Part shown: piece by piece, positions 36,009 through 44,310 of the stretch | How the letters are laid out: every line of letters begins with the position of its first letter | Numbering within the stretch: the first letter of the stretch is position 1 | NCBI RefSeq assembly: GCF_003443615.1 | Contig: NZ_CP031967.1 | Coordinates: forward strand, 3,968,001-4,032,000 | From: Alteromonas sp. BL110 | GTDB taxonomy: Bacteria; Pseudomonadota; Gammaproteobacteria; Enterobacterales; Alteromonadaceae | Direction: 5' to 3' | Length of the DNA stretch: 64,000 bases | The notes under the pieces: generated by a model | What the model saw: only the letters and a program-made list of their open reading frames with translations | Database searches by the model: none | What the model was told of the DNA's origin: nothing | Made by a program: the position numbers and the translations under genes

Positions 36009-36869
36009 CTATTCGTCTACTTTTCTCATTAATCCTTCTTGCATGGTTGACGCAATAAGCTCGCCACTTTGATTAAATATTTGACCGCGAACTAAGCCTC
36101 TAGAACCACCACTAAAAGGGCTTTCCATTGCATATAACATCCATTCATTCATGTTTATTGGGCGATGAAACCACATTGCATGGTCAATGGTTGCGATACG
36201 AAGTGATTTATCAGTTACAGCAACGCCGTGAGGTTGTAAGGATGTACTTAAAAAGTGATAGTCTGATGCGTAAGCAAGGGCTGCTTGGTGAACGGCGAGT
36301 TGCGCATCCATGGTATCTCTTGCTTTTAACCAAATATAACGGGTGGGCTCACGCTTTGCAGAGTGATATGAATTAGCTGCATCTACCGTGCGAATATCAA
36401 CCGGTTTGTGGTAGCTCAATGCTTCTTGCATAGGACGCGCAATTTTGTTGAAGTTCGCTTCGTAAAACTCAATGTCAGACTGAACGTCCTCAGGCCCAGG
36501 AACATTAGGCATAGTGGGGTTTTGATGCTCCATACCTTCTTGAGGCACTTGAAAAGATGCTGTCATGTAGAAAATGTTTCTGCCATCTTGTATCGCTTTG
36601 ACACGACGCGCAGAGAAACTTCTTCCGTCCCGAACAATTTCTACATCGTACACAACAGGTTTTTTAGCATCGCCTGGCAATAGGAAGTAAGTATGAAATG
36701 AGTGGACCACTCTGTCTGGTGATACGGTTTCATAGGCTGCCGCTAATGCTTGACCCAAAACCTGCCCGCCAAACAAAGCTCTAAAGCCTAAATCCCAGCT
36801 TTGACCTCGATAGATGCCAGCTTCCACTGTTTCAAGTTCAAATAGTGATGATAGTTTAATCTCGGACAT
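36009..36869 (-). CDS. tesB: Acyl-CoA thioesterase II TesB
   Basis: A 286-residue double hot-dog thioesterase, the same length as E. coli TesB, hydrolysing medium and long acyl-CoAs. It shows FRALFGGQVLGQALAAAYETV with VVHSFHTYFLLPGD, and in the second half SLRIATIDHAMWFHRP, with the Asp of the active site, followed by SPFSGGSRGLVRGQIF. The ATG at 36869 gives the E. coli N-terminus (MSEIKLSSLFELETVEAGIYRG); a TTG six codons earlier is unlikely. The start overlaps the 3' end of the kinase gene by 14 bp, so translation is coupled. Confidence 0.95.
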   Translation of the reverse strand: MSEIKLSSLFELETVEAGIYRGQSWDLGFRALFGGQVLGQALAAAYETVSPDRVVHSFHTYFLLPGDAKKPVVYDVEIVRDGRSFSARRVKAIQDGRNIFYMTASFQVPQEGMEHQNPTMPNVPGPEDVQSDIEFYEANFNKIARPMQEALSYHKPVDIRTVDAANSYHSAKREPTRYIWLKARDTMDAQLAVHQAALAYASDYHFLSTSLQPHGVAVTDKSLRIATIDHAMWFHRPINMNEWMLYAMESPFSGGSRGLVRGQIFNQSGELIASTMQEGLMRKVDE

Positions 36870-38739
36870 GTTGTACGTTCTCTTCAATAACTGCTTTAGG
36901 ATTTCGCGGGTAATATTTCTCAGGCAATTTTGCTTTATGCTCGAAAAAGCGCGTATCTTTATAGGGTAACTTCATAAACCCTGAAATGCCTAGCCCTTTT
37001 ATGTTAGGGATTTGTTGCACTAGTTGCGCCAACAAAGCTTTAAAGCGCTCCTCTTGGCTATGGTCAAGCAACGTATAATAGTTGTGTATCTTCAGGTGTT
37101 TAGGCAATGCTTCAAATATAATGCAACCAGTGTGGTGTATCGTGTTTAACTGCACAATAGTTTCAATGATATCTTGGGGCAGTTTTAGTAATTCATCTGG
37201 GTCGTCGCCATCTTCAAAATAAGAGTGAGTTCGACTCTCATCTTTTTGTGCAGAAACACGTGACAACTCATAAGGAATGGAAAGGTCACTACCAGGCAGA
37301 AAATCTTCATCTTCGCTGTCGCGCTCAATATGAAGGGTATTTTTAGCATTGAACATACAGCACTTAAATACCGCTGGCTTGTGAATGGCTCTTGCTAGAT
37401 TAATGACGTTATTTACCGCTAAATCAAAAGCAGTTTTGAGGGTTTCATCATACAAATTTAAGCTGGAATCTACATATATACCCTCTGGTTCCCACCGAAC
37501 CGCCATGCCACCTACTACTGGGTAGCGCCCTAGCCTGCTAATGGCTGATACAAAGGCTTTCTCAGTATCACCCATACCTTGCAGGTAGTTTTTGTAGTAG
37601 CGGTCAAACTGCGCGTCGTTTATGTAGCGTAACTCTTGTACCTCTTTATCATCTAAAGAGTCAGATAGCAGTGCCTGTTGGCGTAGATAAGATTTTCGCG
37701 AACTATAAACAACGGTTTCTATATCGGCATTAAGGGTATGGGTGAGCCACGTGGGGATTAACGGTGTGTATTGCGTTTGTTTATCTTGGGCGAAAACCAT
37801 ATTCTTTAAAACATGAAGGTGGTTAAACAAATAATCACCACCCTGTCTTCTTTTAACAGGATCATCACTGAGCATATACTCCAGAATATTGGCAAGCATT
37901 TTGGGTAATCCAAGAGATGATGGCGTAATAACTTTACTGCCATAGCGACAAGATTGCCCAGATGCTAGAGCATATAAGGTGCTCGCTAATCCCTGCTCAT
38001 CAAAGCGCGGGCTGGAAAGCGCACCATTTAACTGTTCTTCGCCAATAAAATAAACGTCTCCAAGCCGGGCGTTCGTCTGGTGAAGTTCGCCCGACATCAA
38101 ATCCATGACATTGTTACCCACATATTGCCCGGTAATGTCGGTCTGAGCGAATACCGAAGACCCCCAATCTATTAGGCCTATAGATTCACTTGCGGCATCC
38201 CATACCAGATTTGAAGGCTTAATATCGCCGTGAACAATAGGCTTAATTTCACCATTCTCGCTGTATTGGCGAAAGCTCGACAAAAGCTCGCCTACTTGAA
38301 CCGCTATTTTCACGATAATACGAGGCGATAAAGGGCCCGTTTTTAAGCTGACTTTTTCTAAATCTTCACCAGGCGCTCTGCCCATCACTAAGATTGATTG
38401 CTTACGTATTTGTTGATATTCGATAAAACGCGGAACAAACTCGTGGTTAACGTGAGAAAGCATAAAGGCCTCTTCCTCTAACCGGTCTTGAACGTGTTGC
38501 GGCAAGGTTATACGTGAAAACTTAAATACCCGTGATTCACCACTTGGCGCATTGCCTGCAAAGGCAAAACCAAACGCGCCTTTTCCTAAAAGCTCAATGT
38601 CGCTATACCCTAACCTTTCTAGCTGGGACATACAGAGATTTACCCAATCTTTGAGTTTTTTCGCATCCGCATGGGATAGCAAATAAATCGACTGTTCGTC
38701 TGGTATATAGAAGTGTTTTAAACCTTTAAGCAGAGACAT
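36856..38739 (-). CDS. Protein-kinase-like protein with large unknown C-terminal domain
   Basis: A 627-residue cytosolic protein. Residues ~45-330 are a eukaryotic-like kinase domain: Gly-rich loop GKGAFGFAF, the ATP Lys in RVFKFSR, catalytic loop IVHGDIKPSNLVW and, in place of DFG, DWG (IGLIDWGSS). The HGD rather than HRD form and DWG are seen in many active bacterial kinases, so activity is plausible. GDVYFIGEEQL and GLASTLYALASG continue the C-lobe. About 300 residues follow with no family I recognise, including several acidic stretches (DSEDEDF, DGDDPDEL). No membrane segment or signal peptide. It is coupled to tesB, suggesting a link to acyl-CoA metabolism, but substrate and signal are unknown. 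Confidence 0.85.
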   Translation of the reverse strand: MSLLKGLKHFYIPDEQSIYLLSHADAKKLKDWVNLCMSQLERLGYSDIELLGKGAFGFAFAGNAPSGESRVFKFSRITLPQHVQDRLEEEAFMLSHVNHEFVPRFIEYQQIRKQSILVMGRAPGEDLEKVSLKTGPLSPRIIVKIAVQVGELLSSFRQYSENGEIKPIVHGDIKPSNLVWDAASESIGLIDWGSSVFAQTDITGQYVGNNVMDLMSGELHQTNARLGDVYFIGEEQLNGALSSPRFDEQGLASTLYALASGQSCRYGSKVITPSSLGLPKMLANILEYMLSDDPVKRRQGGDYLFNHLHVLKNMVFAQDKQTQYTPLIPTWLTHTLNADIETVVYSSRKSYLRQQALLSDSLDDKEVQELRYINDAQFDRYYKNYLQGMGDTEKAFVSAISRLGRYPVVGGMAVRWEPEGIYVDSSLNLYDETLKTAFDLAVNNVINLARAIHKPAVFKCCMFNAKNTLHIERDSEDEDFLPGSDLSIPYELSRVSAQKDESRTHSYFEDGDDPDELLKLPQDIIETIVQLNTIHHTGCIIFEALPKHLKIHNYYTLLDHSQEERFKALLAQLVQQIPNIKGLGISGFMKLPYKDTRFFEHKAKLPEKYYPRNPKAVIEENVQHVRD

Positions 38740-38849
38740 TTAATTGTTTCACGTTTATGGAATTATTCTTGTGCCTTTTGTCCGATAATAAGGTAATCGA
38801 CAAAACGTTTACCGTTAATCGGCCGCTAATAGACCATCAAACAGGTTAA

Positions 38850-39782
38850 TTAGGTATCTTCATTTACCCAAGTAACGTGCGCTGAGGCTTGAAAACCTGA
38901 CTCACATTTGCCAAGCATGCCAACAACCTTTGTTAATGCACTGCCAAGGTTTGTATCTAGCTGCCATGGCGGATTCAGCACAAACACGCCAGAACCATAC
39001 ATGCCGGCGTTAGACGTATTTTCTGCAACACATATTTCAGCTTTAAAGCAGGGTTTGCCAAGCTCTGCGAGCTTATCGCACATTACCTCACTTGCTCCGC
39101 TTTTCGCGCCAGCCCTTTCTGATAGCAGCGGATACCATACGACAATTTGTGCCTGCTGCCAGCGTTTCAATACCTGGTTAACGCCTTTGACAAGGTCGCT
39201 ATACTCACTTGCTCTTTCGTAAGGGGGGTCAATTAAAATAGCACCGCGATTAGGCTTTGGTGGCGTCAGTGCTCGAAGACCTTCGTAACCATCTCGTTTG
39301 TGTACATGGCTATTATCGGTGCGAAGTCGCGACACGTTTTTCTCTAACTTTTGGAATTCGCCAGGGTGAAGTTCCATTAAGTGTAAATTATCACTGCCGC
39401 GTTTAGCCATAGCACTTATCGCAGGCGAACCAGGGTATTGCTGTTGCGCTAAGAAAGGTTCGCACAGTGATAGATAGTCATTAAGTAGGCTTGGCAAATT
39501 TTCAGTGCTCTGTTTTTTTGGAGCCTGGTTTTCTAAAGCCAGGCTTTCTGGAGTTGCAGTTCCATCAGCTTGCCCAAAAAGACGGGAAATACCTGACTCG
39601 TACTCTTTGTTCTTTGACGATAGGTCGTCGGTCAAATCATATGTGCCTGCACCGGCATGCGTGTCAAAAAGTGTAAAGGGCTTATCTTTCTTTTTTAAAG
39701 CGTTGATAACACCAATCCAACAGAGATGTTTGATGACGTCGGCGTGATTGCCAGCATGAAAGGCGTGTTGATAACTAAGCAC
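38850..39782 (-). CDS. rlmJ: 23S rRNA (adenine2030-N6)-methyltransferase RlmJ
   Basis: A 310-residue SAM-dependent enzyme that methylates A2030 of 23S rRNA. The start MLSYQHAFHAGNHADVIKHL, the SAM site TLFDTHAGAGTYDL, QQYPGSPAISA, ELHPGEF and the catalytic AILIDPPYE are all in place. E. coli RlmJ has 280 residues; the extra length is mostly an Ala/Gln/Glu/Pro-rich insert after GISRLFG (residues ~72-95), which at DNA level contains a small inverted repeat (39522-39528 with 39539-39545). The insert lies outside the catalytic motifs. The gene stands alone between the kinase operon and the keto-acid dehydrogenase operon. Confidence 0.95.
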   Translation of the reverse strand: MLSYQHAFHAGNHADVIKHLCWIGVINALKKKDKPFTLFDTHAGAGTYDLTDDLSSKNKEYESGISRLFGQADGTATPESLALENQAPKKQSTENLPSLLNDYLSLCEPFLAQQQYPGSPAISAMAKRGSDNLHLMELHPGEFQKLEKNVSRLRTDNSHVHKRDGYEGLRALTPPKPNRGAILIDPPYERASEYSDLVKGVNQVLKRWQQAQIVVWYPLLSERAGAKSGASEVMCDKLAELGKPCFKAEICVAENTSNAGMYGSGVFVLNPPWQLDTNLGSALTKVVGMLGKCESGFQASAHVTWVNEDT

Positions 39783-39852
39783 AAAACCTCAGTAAAATTT
39801 TTGTTTGTTTATAGGAAGCTATAATAACGCCATCCCACGAAGAGGTACACAA

Positions 39853-39884
39853 AACAAAAAAGGCCAATACGTTAATATTGACCT
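39853..39884 (-). terminator. Terminator of the branched-chain keto-acid dehydrogenase operon
   Basis: On the minus strand AGGUCAAUA pairs with UAUUGGCCU (one U-G wobble), loop of 6 nt, followed by TTTTTT. It is 43 bp after the E2 stop. Confidence 0.75.
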
Positions 39885-39926
39885 CCCTACTATTTCGCTA
39901 CAGCACAATAAAATGTACTAGTTAAA

Positions 39927-41612
39927 TTATTTAAGGTGCATTAGCATTTTTTCTGGCTGTGTTAGATAACTCATCCATAAGTTGTTGAAGCGCACCATAG
40001 TTGCACCATCAATAATACGGTGATCACCTGACCAGTTAACCGCCATTATGTGTTGTGCGCTAACATTACCTTCATCATCAAAACGGGGAAGCTTTTGGGT
40101 TTTACCTAGCGCAACAATAGCAGCCTCCGGCTTGTTGATAACAGGCGTAGCAGTTATACCGCCGATTGCACCAATATTAGAAATACTAATAGTCCCCCCC
40201 TTTAAGTGCTCGCCGGCTACACGCCCTGCTCTCGCCTGCTCGATGATATCTTGCATCTGAACAGCAATATCGAGTAGGGAAAGGTCTTGTATCCGTTTAA
40301 TGTTAGGCACAAGAAGCCCAATTTTAGAGTCAACTGCAAAACCAATATTATGATCAGAGTAATAGCTAATCTCGGTGGCGTCCTCATTGAGTTGACTATT
40401 AATTACAGGGAACTCGTTAAGTGCCAACGACATTGCTTTAACGAAAAACGGCATAAAACTTAGTTTAACATTGTTCGCCTCAAACTCTGGCTTAAGCACA
40501 TTACGTAACGACATTAGGTTGTCCATCACCAACTCGTCACTTACAGTGAAATGAGGAATTGTGTAGACTGACGCGGACATCTGCTTGGCCATCGCCGCCT
40601 GAATACCCCGTACTTTTTCAGTTCTAACACTGCCTTGAGCTTTAGTTGAATCACTTTTTTCTGTGGTAAATACCGTTGTCGAAGACGACGTTGTAGTCTC
40701 AGCCGAACTAGCGACATTGGGTTGTTGGAGATTCAATACGTCAGACTTTAGAATACGCCCTTTTTTACCAGTACCTTTAACCGTAGATAGGTCGATATTC
40801 TTTTCTCTAGCAACACGCCTTACCGCAGGGCTCGCTAGCACTTTACCTTCAATAACAATAGGTGGCTCAAACTCACCATCACTGAATTTCGATTTCGTGT
40901 TTTCATCTGAGGTTTGTGGTGAAGCGTTTGAGGAAAGCGTGCTTGTCGCTTTAGATGCGTCACCTGAATCGTCAGATGTGCTGTTTGTCACTACAGAATC
41001 GCCGGTAACTTCTAACGCGAACAAGGCACTATGCACTTTAGCAATGTCGCCTTGCGCGTAATACAGCCGATGCACGACTCCCGCGTTTTTAGCAGGAATT
41101 TCTACTACTGCTTTATCGGTCATTACTTCAACAACGGCTTGGTCTTCTTCAATTTCATCACCTTCAGCCACGTTCCACTTCACAATTTCACACTCGACGA
41201 TACCTTCACCAATATCGGGCAATATAAAGTCTTCTATGTGCTTGCCATTAGAAGCATCTGGCGCTGATGAACTATTTTGAGTAGCTTTTGTTTGTTTGGT
41301 CTCTTCAACGCTTGCATTTTCTATTACGCTTTGCTCATTTGTATCAGCTTTTATCTCATTATTTGCAGCTGCATCTTCTGGCGTCATTGAAAATAGTGGC
41401 TCATGAACCTTAGCAATATCACCAACTGCATAATGCAACTTGTTAACGACCCCAGCATGCATAGCTGGAATTTGAACGGTGGCTTTGTCGGTCATTACTT
41501 CCGCTACGGGCTGGTCTTCTTCAATATGTTCACCTTCTGAAACTAACCATTCTAAAAGTTCACATTCAACAATACCTTCACCTATATCCGGTAAGATAAA
41601 TTCAATTGTCAT
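39927..41612 (-). CDS. Dihydrolipoamide acyltransferase (E2), branched-chain keto-acid dehydrogenase type
   Basis: A 561-residue core protein of a 2-oxo acid dehydrogenase complex. It has two lipoyl domains, with lipoyl-Lys43 and Lys167 (each in EVMTDKA), joined by Ala/Ser/Thr-rich linkers, a peripheral-subunit-binding domain (VLASPAVRRVAREKNIDLS...GRILKSDVL), and the catalytic domain ending in VNWSGDHRIIDGATMVRF with the active-site His. Two lipoyl domains is one more than many bacterial BCKDH E2s have. The ATG at 41612, preceded by GGGAG, gives the normal start MTIEFILPDIGEG; the frame is open further upstream into E1beta but without family similarity. With E1alpha and E1beta it oxidises keto-acids from Val, Leu and Ile. 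The E3 gene is not in the operon. Confidence 0.94.
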   Translation of the reverse strand: MTIEFILPDIGEGIVECELLEWLVSEGEHIEEDQPVAEVMTDKATVQIPAMHAGVVNKLHYAVGDIAKVHEPLFSMTPEDAAANNEIKADTNEQSVIENASVEETKQTKATQNSSSAPDASNGKHIEDFILPDIGEGIVECEIVKWNVAEGDEIEEDQAVVEVMTDKAVVEIPAKNAGVVHRLYYAQGDIAKVHSALFALEVTGDSVVTNSTSDDSGDASKATSTLSSNASPQTSDENTKSKFSDGEFEPPIVIEGKVLASPAVRRVAREKNIDLSTVKGTGKKGRILKSDVLNLQQPNVASSAETTTSSSTTVFTTEKSDSTKAQGSVRTEKVRGIQAAMAKQMSASVYTIPHFTVSDELVMDNLMSLRNVLKPEFEANNVKLSFMPFFVKAMSLALNEFPVINSQLNEDATEISYYSDHNIGFAVDSKIGLLVPNIKRIQDLSLLDIAVQMQDIIEQARAGRVAGEHLKGGTISISNIGAIGGITATPVINKPEAAIVALGKTQKLPRFDDEGNVSAQHIMAVNWSGDHRIIDGATMVRFNNLWMSYLTQPEKMLMHLK

Positions 41613-41628
41613 TTCATTGTCTCCCGGC

Positions 41629-42606
41629 TTAATAATGAAGCGTACGCTTGATAGCTTCGTACGTTTTGGTTTCATCTGGCATATATTCTTTTTCATGTGC
41701 CAATGGATAAGGCGTATCTAAACCACAAACTCTGGCAATTGGCGCCTCAAGATATAGAAAACAACGCTCTTGAATACTTGCTGCTATTTCACTTGCAAAA
41801 CCACCTGTTAACGGTGCTTCATGGTTAATAAGCAAGCGACCTGTTTTCATGACAGATTGCATCACTGTTTCAACATCCCATGGGAGTATGCTGCGCAAAT
41901 CGATAATTTCACATGACACGCCATCTTCAAGGGCCATTTCTGCAGCTTTTTGTAGGATCTCTATCTGTGCACCCCAACCGAGAAGCGTAATATCGCTGCC
42001 TTCCAGCACAATATCCGCTTTGCCAAGTGGTAGCTCGTAATCTTCTTCTGGTACTTCTGATACGGAGGCACGGTAAAGTCGCTTAGGCTCCATAAACAAT
42101 ACGGGGTTTTTATCGCGAATCGACGCAAGTAATAAACCTTTTGCTTGGTATGGATCGCGAGGGATAACAATCTTAAGGCCTGGGCAATGTGCAAAAAACG
42201 CTTCAGGTGACTGGCTATGGTAATGACCGCCTGCGATCCCACCGCCGTATGGAGTGCGGATAGTTAATGTACCTACATCAAACTGTCCACCTGAACGATA
42301 ACGCCACTTCGCCGTTTCGTTTACTATTTGGTCAAAAGCTGGAAAAATGTAATCACCGAACTGAATTTCTGCAACAGGAACCGAGCCTTGCGAGGCTAAA
42401 CCATTGGCAAAGCCAATAATGCCTTGCTCAGTGAGTGGCGTGTTGAAACAACGGGCTTTACCAAATTTTTCTTGAAGATGGCTCGTTGCCCGAAATACAC
42501 CACCAAAGTGACCCACGTCTTCACCAAAGACCATTACTTTCTCATCTTCGGTCATGGCTGTGATGAGTGCATTATTAATTGCTTGTAGTAAGTTCATCTT
42601 AGCCAT
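41629..42606 (-). CDS. 2-oxoisovalerate dehydrogenase E1 subunit beta
   Basis: A 325-residue subunit of the thiamine-dependent E1 enzyme. It shows the transketolase-like order: [66 protein letters not shown], then [17 protein letters not shown] with the conserved His. The C-terminal domain includes [13 protein letters not shown] and [26 protein letters not shown] and EPKRLYRA favour the branched-chain rather than pyruvate enzyme. Its start overlaps the E1alpha stop by one base and its stop lies 16 bp before the E2 start. Confidence 0.95.
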   Translation of the reverse strand: MAKMNLLQAINNALITAMTEDEKVMVFGEDVGHFGGVFRATSHLQEKFGKARCFNTPLTEQGIIGFANGLASQGSVPVAEIQFGDYIFPAFDQIVNETAKWRYRSGGQFDVGTLTIRTPYGGGIAGGHYHSQSPEAFFAHCPGLKIVIPRDPYQAKGLLLASIRDKNPVLFMEPKRLYRASVSEVPEEDYELPLGKADIVLEGSDITLLGWGAQIEILQKAAEMALEDGVSCEIIDLRSILPWDVETVMQSVMKTGRLLINHEAPLTGGFASEIAASIQERCFLYLEAPIARVCGLDTPYPLAHEKEYMPDETKTYEAIKRTLHY

Positions 42607-43793
42607 TATTTTACTCTCCCTGCGGTTTTAGGGTACATCTTTGGGTATTTTTTGATGTGAGCTTTTAGTTCGTTAAGCTGTTCTTTTAAATGCCATGGCG
42701 CTGTGTCGTAAACGTCTTCTACTATATCGTCGATAGCACATACGTCTGTTTTCTCACAACTCTTCATAGCTGCTAATACGTCTTGTCTTGCTTTATCAAC
42801 ACGTTTTTGATTTTCAGCTGCATCAAACCACCCTTTGCTTTCTAGCCATTTTTCCATACGGGCGATAGGGTCTTTTGCACGCCATTTGTCTTCTTCTTCA
42901 CGAGAGCGATAGCCTGTTGGGTCGTCTGACGTAGAGTGTGCGGCTAAGCGGTACGTCATGGCTTCAATGAGCACAGGACACTTTTCTTCGATTGCAATTC
43001 GACGGGCTTCTTTAGTAGCAGCATAAATTGCTAACACATCATTACCGTCAACGCGGATAGTTTTGATACCGTAACCTAAGCCACGAGACGCGATTCCATC
43101 ACCGGCAAATTGCTCTTCTGCGGGCGTTGATATGGCGTAACCATTGTTACGGCAAAAGAAAATTACTGGGCAATTCAGTACAGCCGCCATATTTAAGCCA
43201 GCATGGAAATCGCCCTCTGAAGCTGCACCTTCACCAAAGTAGCAAATGGTTACCACGTCTTTACCCGACATTTTTTGTCCGTAAGCGTAACCAGAAGCTT
43301 GGGGAATTTGTGTGCCTAAAGGCGACGATATGGTCATGAAGTTAAGGGGCTTATCACCATAATGGATAGGCATTTGACGACCTTTGTTCGGGTCGTCCTT
43401 GTTGCTAAACATTTGGTTCATGAATTGCTCGGTCGTATAACCACGGTAGGCCAGCGCACCCTGTTCACGATATTGGGACATAATCATGTCATCATCTGAT
43501 AACGCAGCCGCACTTGCTACTGATGCGGCTTCTTCACCTGTACTAGCAAGATAAAAACTTATACGCCCCTGACGTTGTGCACCTACCATGCGTTCGTCCA
43601 ACACGCGGATATAATGCATGGTGTTAAAAATTTTTAATGCTTCATGCTGGCCAAGATCAGGCTCTACCGCTTTTTCGATAACCTCGCCTTCTGATGACAA
43701 GATTTGAAGCATTGGGATATCGACAACCCCTTTTGTAATGATTTCGACCTTATTTGTTGTTTTTACTTCGGCCAAATGATTTCTGTCTTTCAC
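42606..43793 (-). CDS. 2-oxoisovalerate dehydrogenase E1 subunit alpha
   Basis: A 395-residue subunit that carries most of the thiamine diphosphate site: [20 protein letters not shown] ending in [10 protein letters not shown] is the GDG-NN-type motif. [19 protein letters not shown] and [14 protein letters not shown] are typical of branched-chain enzymes, as is [18 protein letters not shown]. It is first in the operon E1alpha - E1beta - E2. I accept the GTG at 43793 because AAGGGG lies about 8 nt upstream; the next in-frame ATG would remove residues that extend beyond the usual family start, so the first ~25 residues are less sure. The promoter is in the 517-bp gap shared with the divergent peptidase gene. 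Confidence 0.94.
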   Translation of the reverse strand: MKDRNHLAEVKTTNKVEIITKGVVDIPMLQILSSEGEVIEKAVEPDLGQHEALKIFNTMHYIRVLDERMVGAQRQGRISFYLASTGEEAASVASAAALSDDDMIMSQYREQGALAYRGYTTEQFMNQMFSNKDDPNKGRQMPIHYGDKPLNFMTISSPLGTQIPQASGYAYGQKMSGKDVVTICYFGEGAASEGDFHAGLNMAAVLNCPVIFFCRNNGYAISTPAEEQFAGDGIASRGLGYGIKTIRVDGNDVLAIYAATKEARRIAIEEKCPVLIEAMTYRLAAHSTSDDPTGYRSREEEDKWRAKDPIARMEKWLESKGWFDAAENQKRVDKARQDVLAAMKSCEKTDVCAIDDIVEDVYDTAPWHLKEQLNELKAHIKKYPKMYPKTAGRVK

Positions 43794-44152
43794 GTTTGTT
43801 CCCCTTGAATATGAGGGTTAATAGCCACTTTTATAGTTTGGAATATGCTAGATGAGGAATTGCAGGAGCGTCTTACTTATTCGAAGGTAAAAATTCAGAT
43901 GGATGAAATCACTATACTCAATTAGTCTAAATTAAAAGGATAATTGTCCTAATGAAGTAAAGCTTATGTAAATATAATGAAAAGTGCGTAGGATGCACCT
44001 CATACGACGTGCACAGAAATAAGCCAAAAAACCAAAATCTTCCGCGCTTGTTTATGTAATTTTATTTCAATTTTATTCGAAGTGTGAGTACTAAAGCGGT
44101 TAATTGCTCTAGTTTTATTTCATATTTAACCAATATCCAAATGTAACAAAAT

Positions 44153-44187
44153 ATGTAATTTGTGTATTTCTGAAATACACATTACAT
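44153..44187. promoter_or_regulatory. Long inverted repeat upstream of the S8 peptidase gene, possible operator
   Basis: A perfect 10-bp inverted repeat TGTGTATTTC / GAAATACACA with a 1-nt centre (44161-44181), extended on both sides by ATGTAA / TTACAT (44153-44158 and 44182-44187) with only a 2-nt offset. The very short centre argues for a dimeric protein site more than for an RNA hairpin. It lies ~125 bp before the start codon. The binding protein is unknown. Confidence 0.6.
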
Positions 44188-44221
44188 AACCCCTTAAATT
44201 GTGCTAACAATAAATGTGTCA

Positions 44222-44279
44222 TGACGGCAAATAGCTATTAAAAAGGGCAATAAGCCTTTAAAGCGCACAAAGACCGTCA
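44222..44279 (+). promoter_or_regulatory. Structured 5' leader of the S8 peptidase mRNA
   Basis: TGACGG (44222-44227) can pair with CCGTCA (44274-44279), enclosing a hairpin in which AAAGGGC pairs with GCCTTT around an AATAA loop. Single-stranded GCAAAT and GCACAAAG segments remain between. It ends ~30 nt before the ATG and could act on translation. The layout superficially recalls c-di-GMP-I riboswitches (which carry GGGCAAA and GACGCAAAG), but the core does not match well, so I do not call one. Confidence 0.4.
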
Positions 44280-44310
44280 GGCCCAGGGAACTATTCACAC
44301 GAGAATAATT

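Larger units (their letters stand above)
43794..44310. other. Long divergent intergenic region
   Basis: 517 bp between the keto-acid dehydrogenase operon and the S8 peptidase gene, without a coding sequence I can support. The right part holds a long dyad (44153-44187) and a foldable leader (44222-44279), entered separately. The left part is AT-rich and must hold the operon promoter. Confidence 0.6.

Noticed and set aside
44222..44300. c-di-GMP-I (GEMM) riboswitch before the S8 peptidase
   Set aside because: GGGCAAT and GCACAAAG recall parts of the aptamer, but the GNRA-capped helix and the conserved GACGCAAAG core are not matched; kept only as an unassigned leader.
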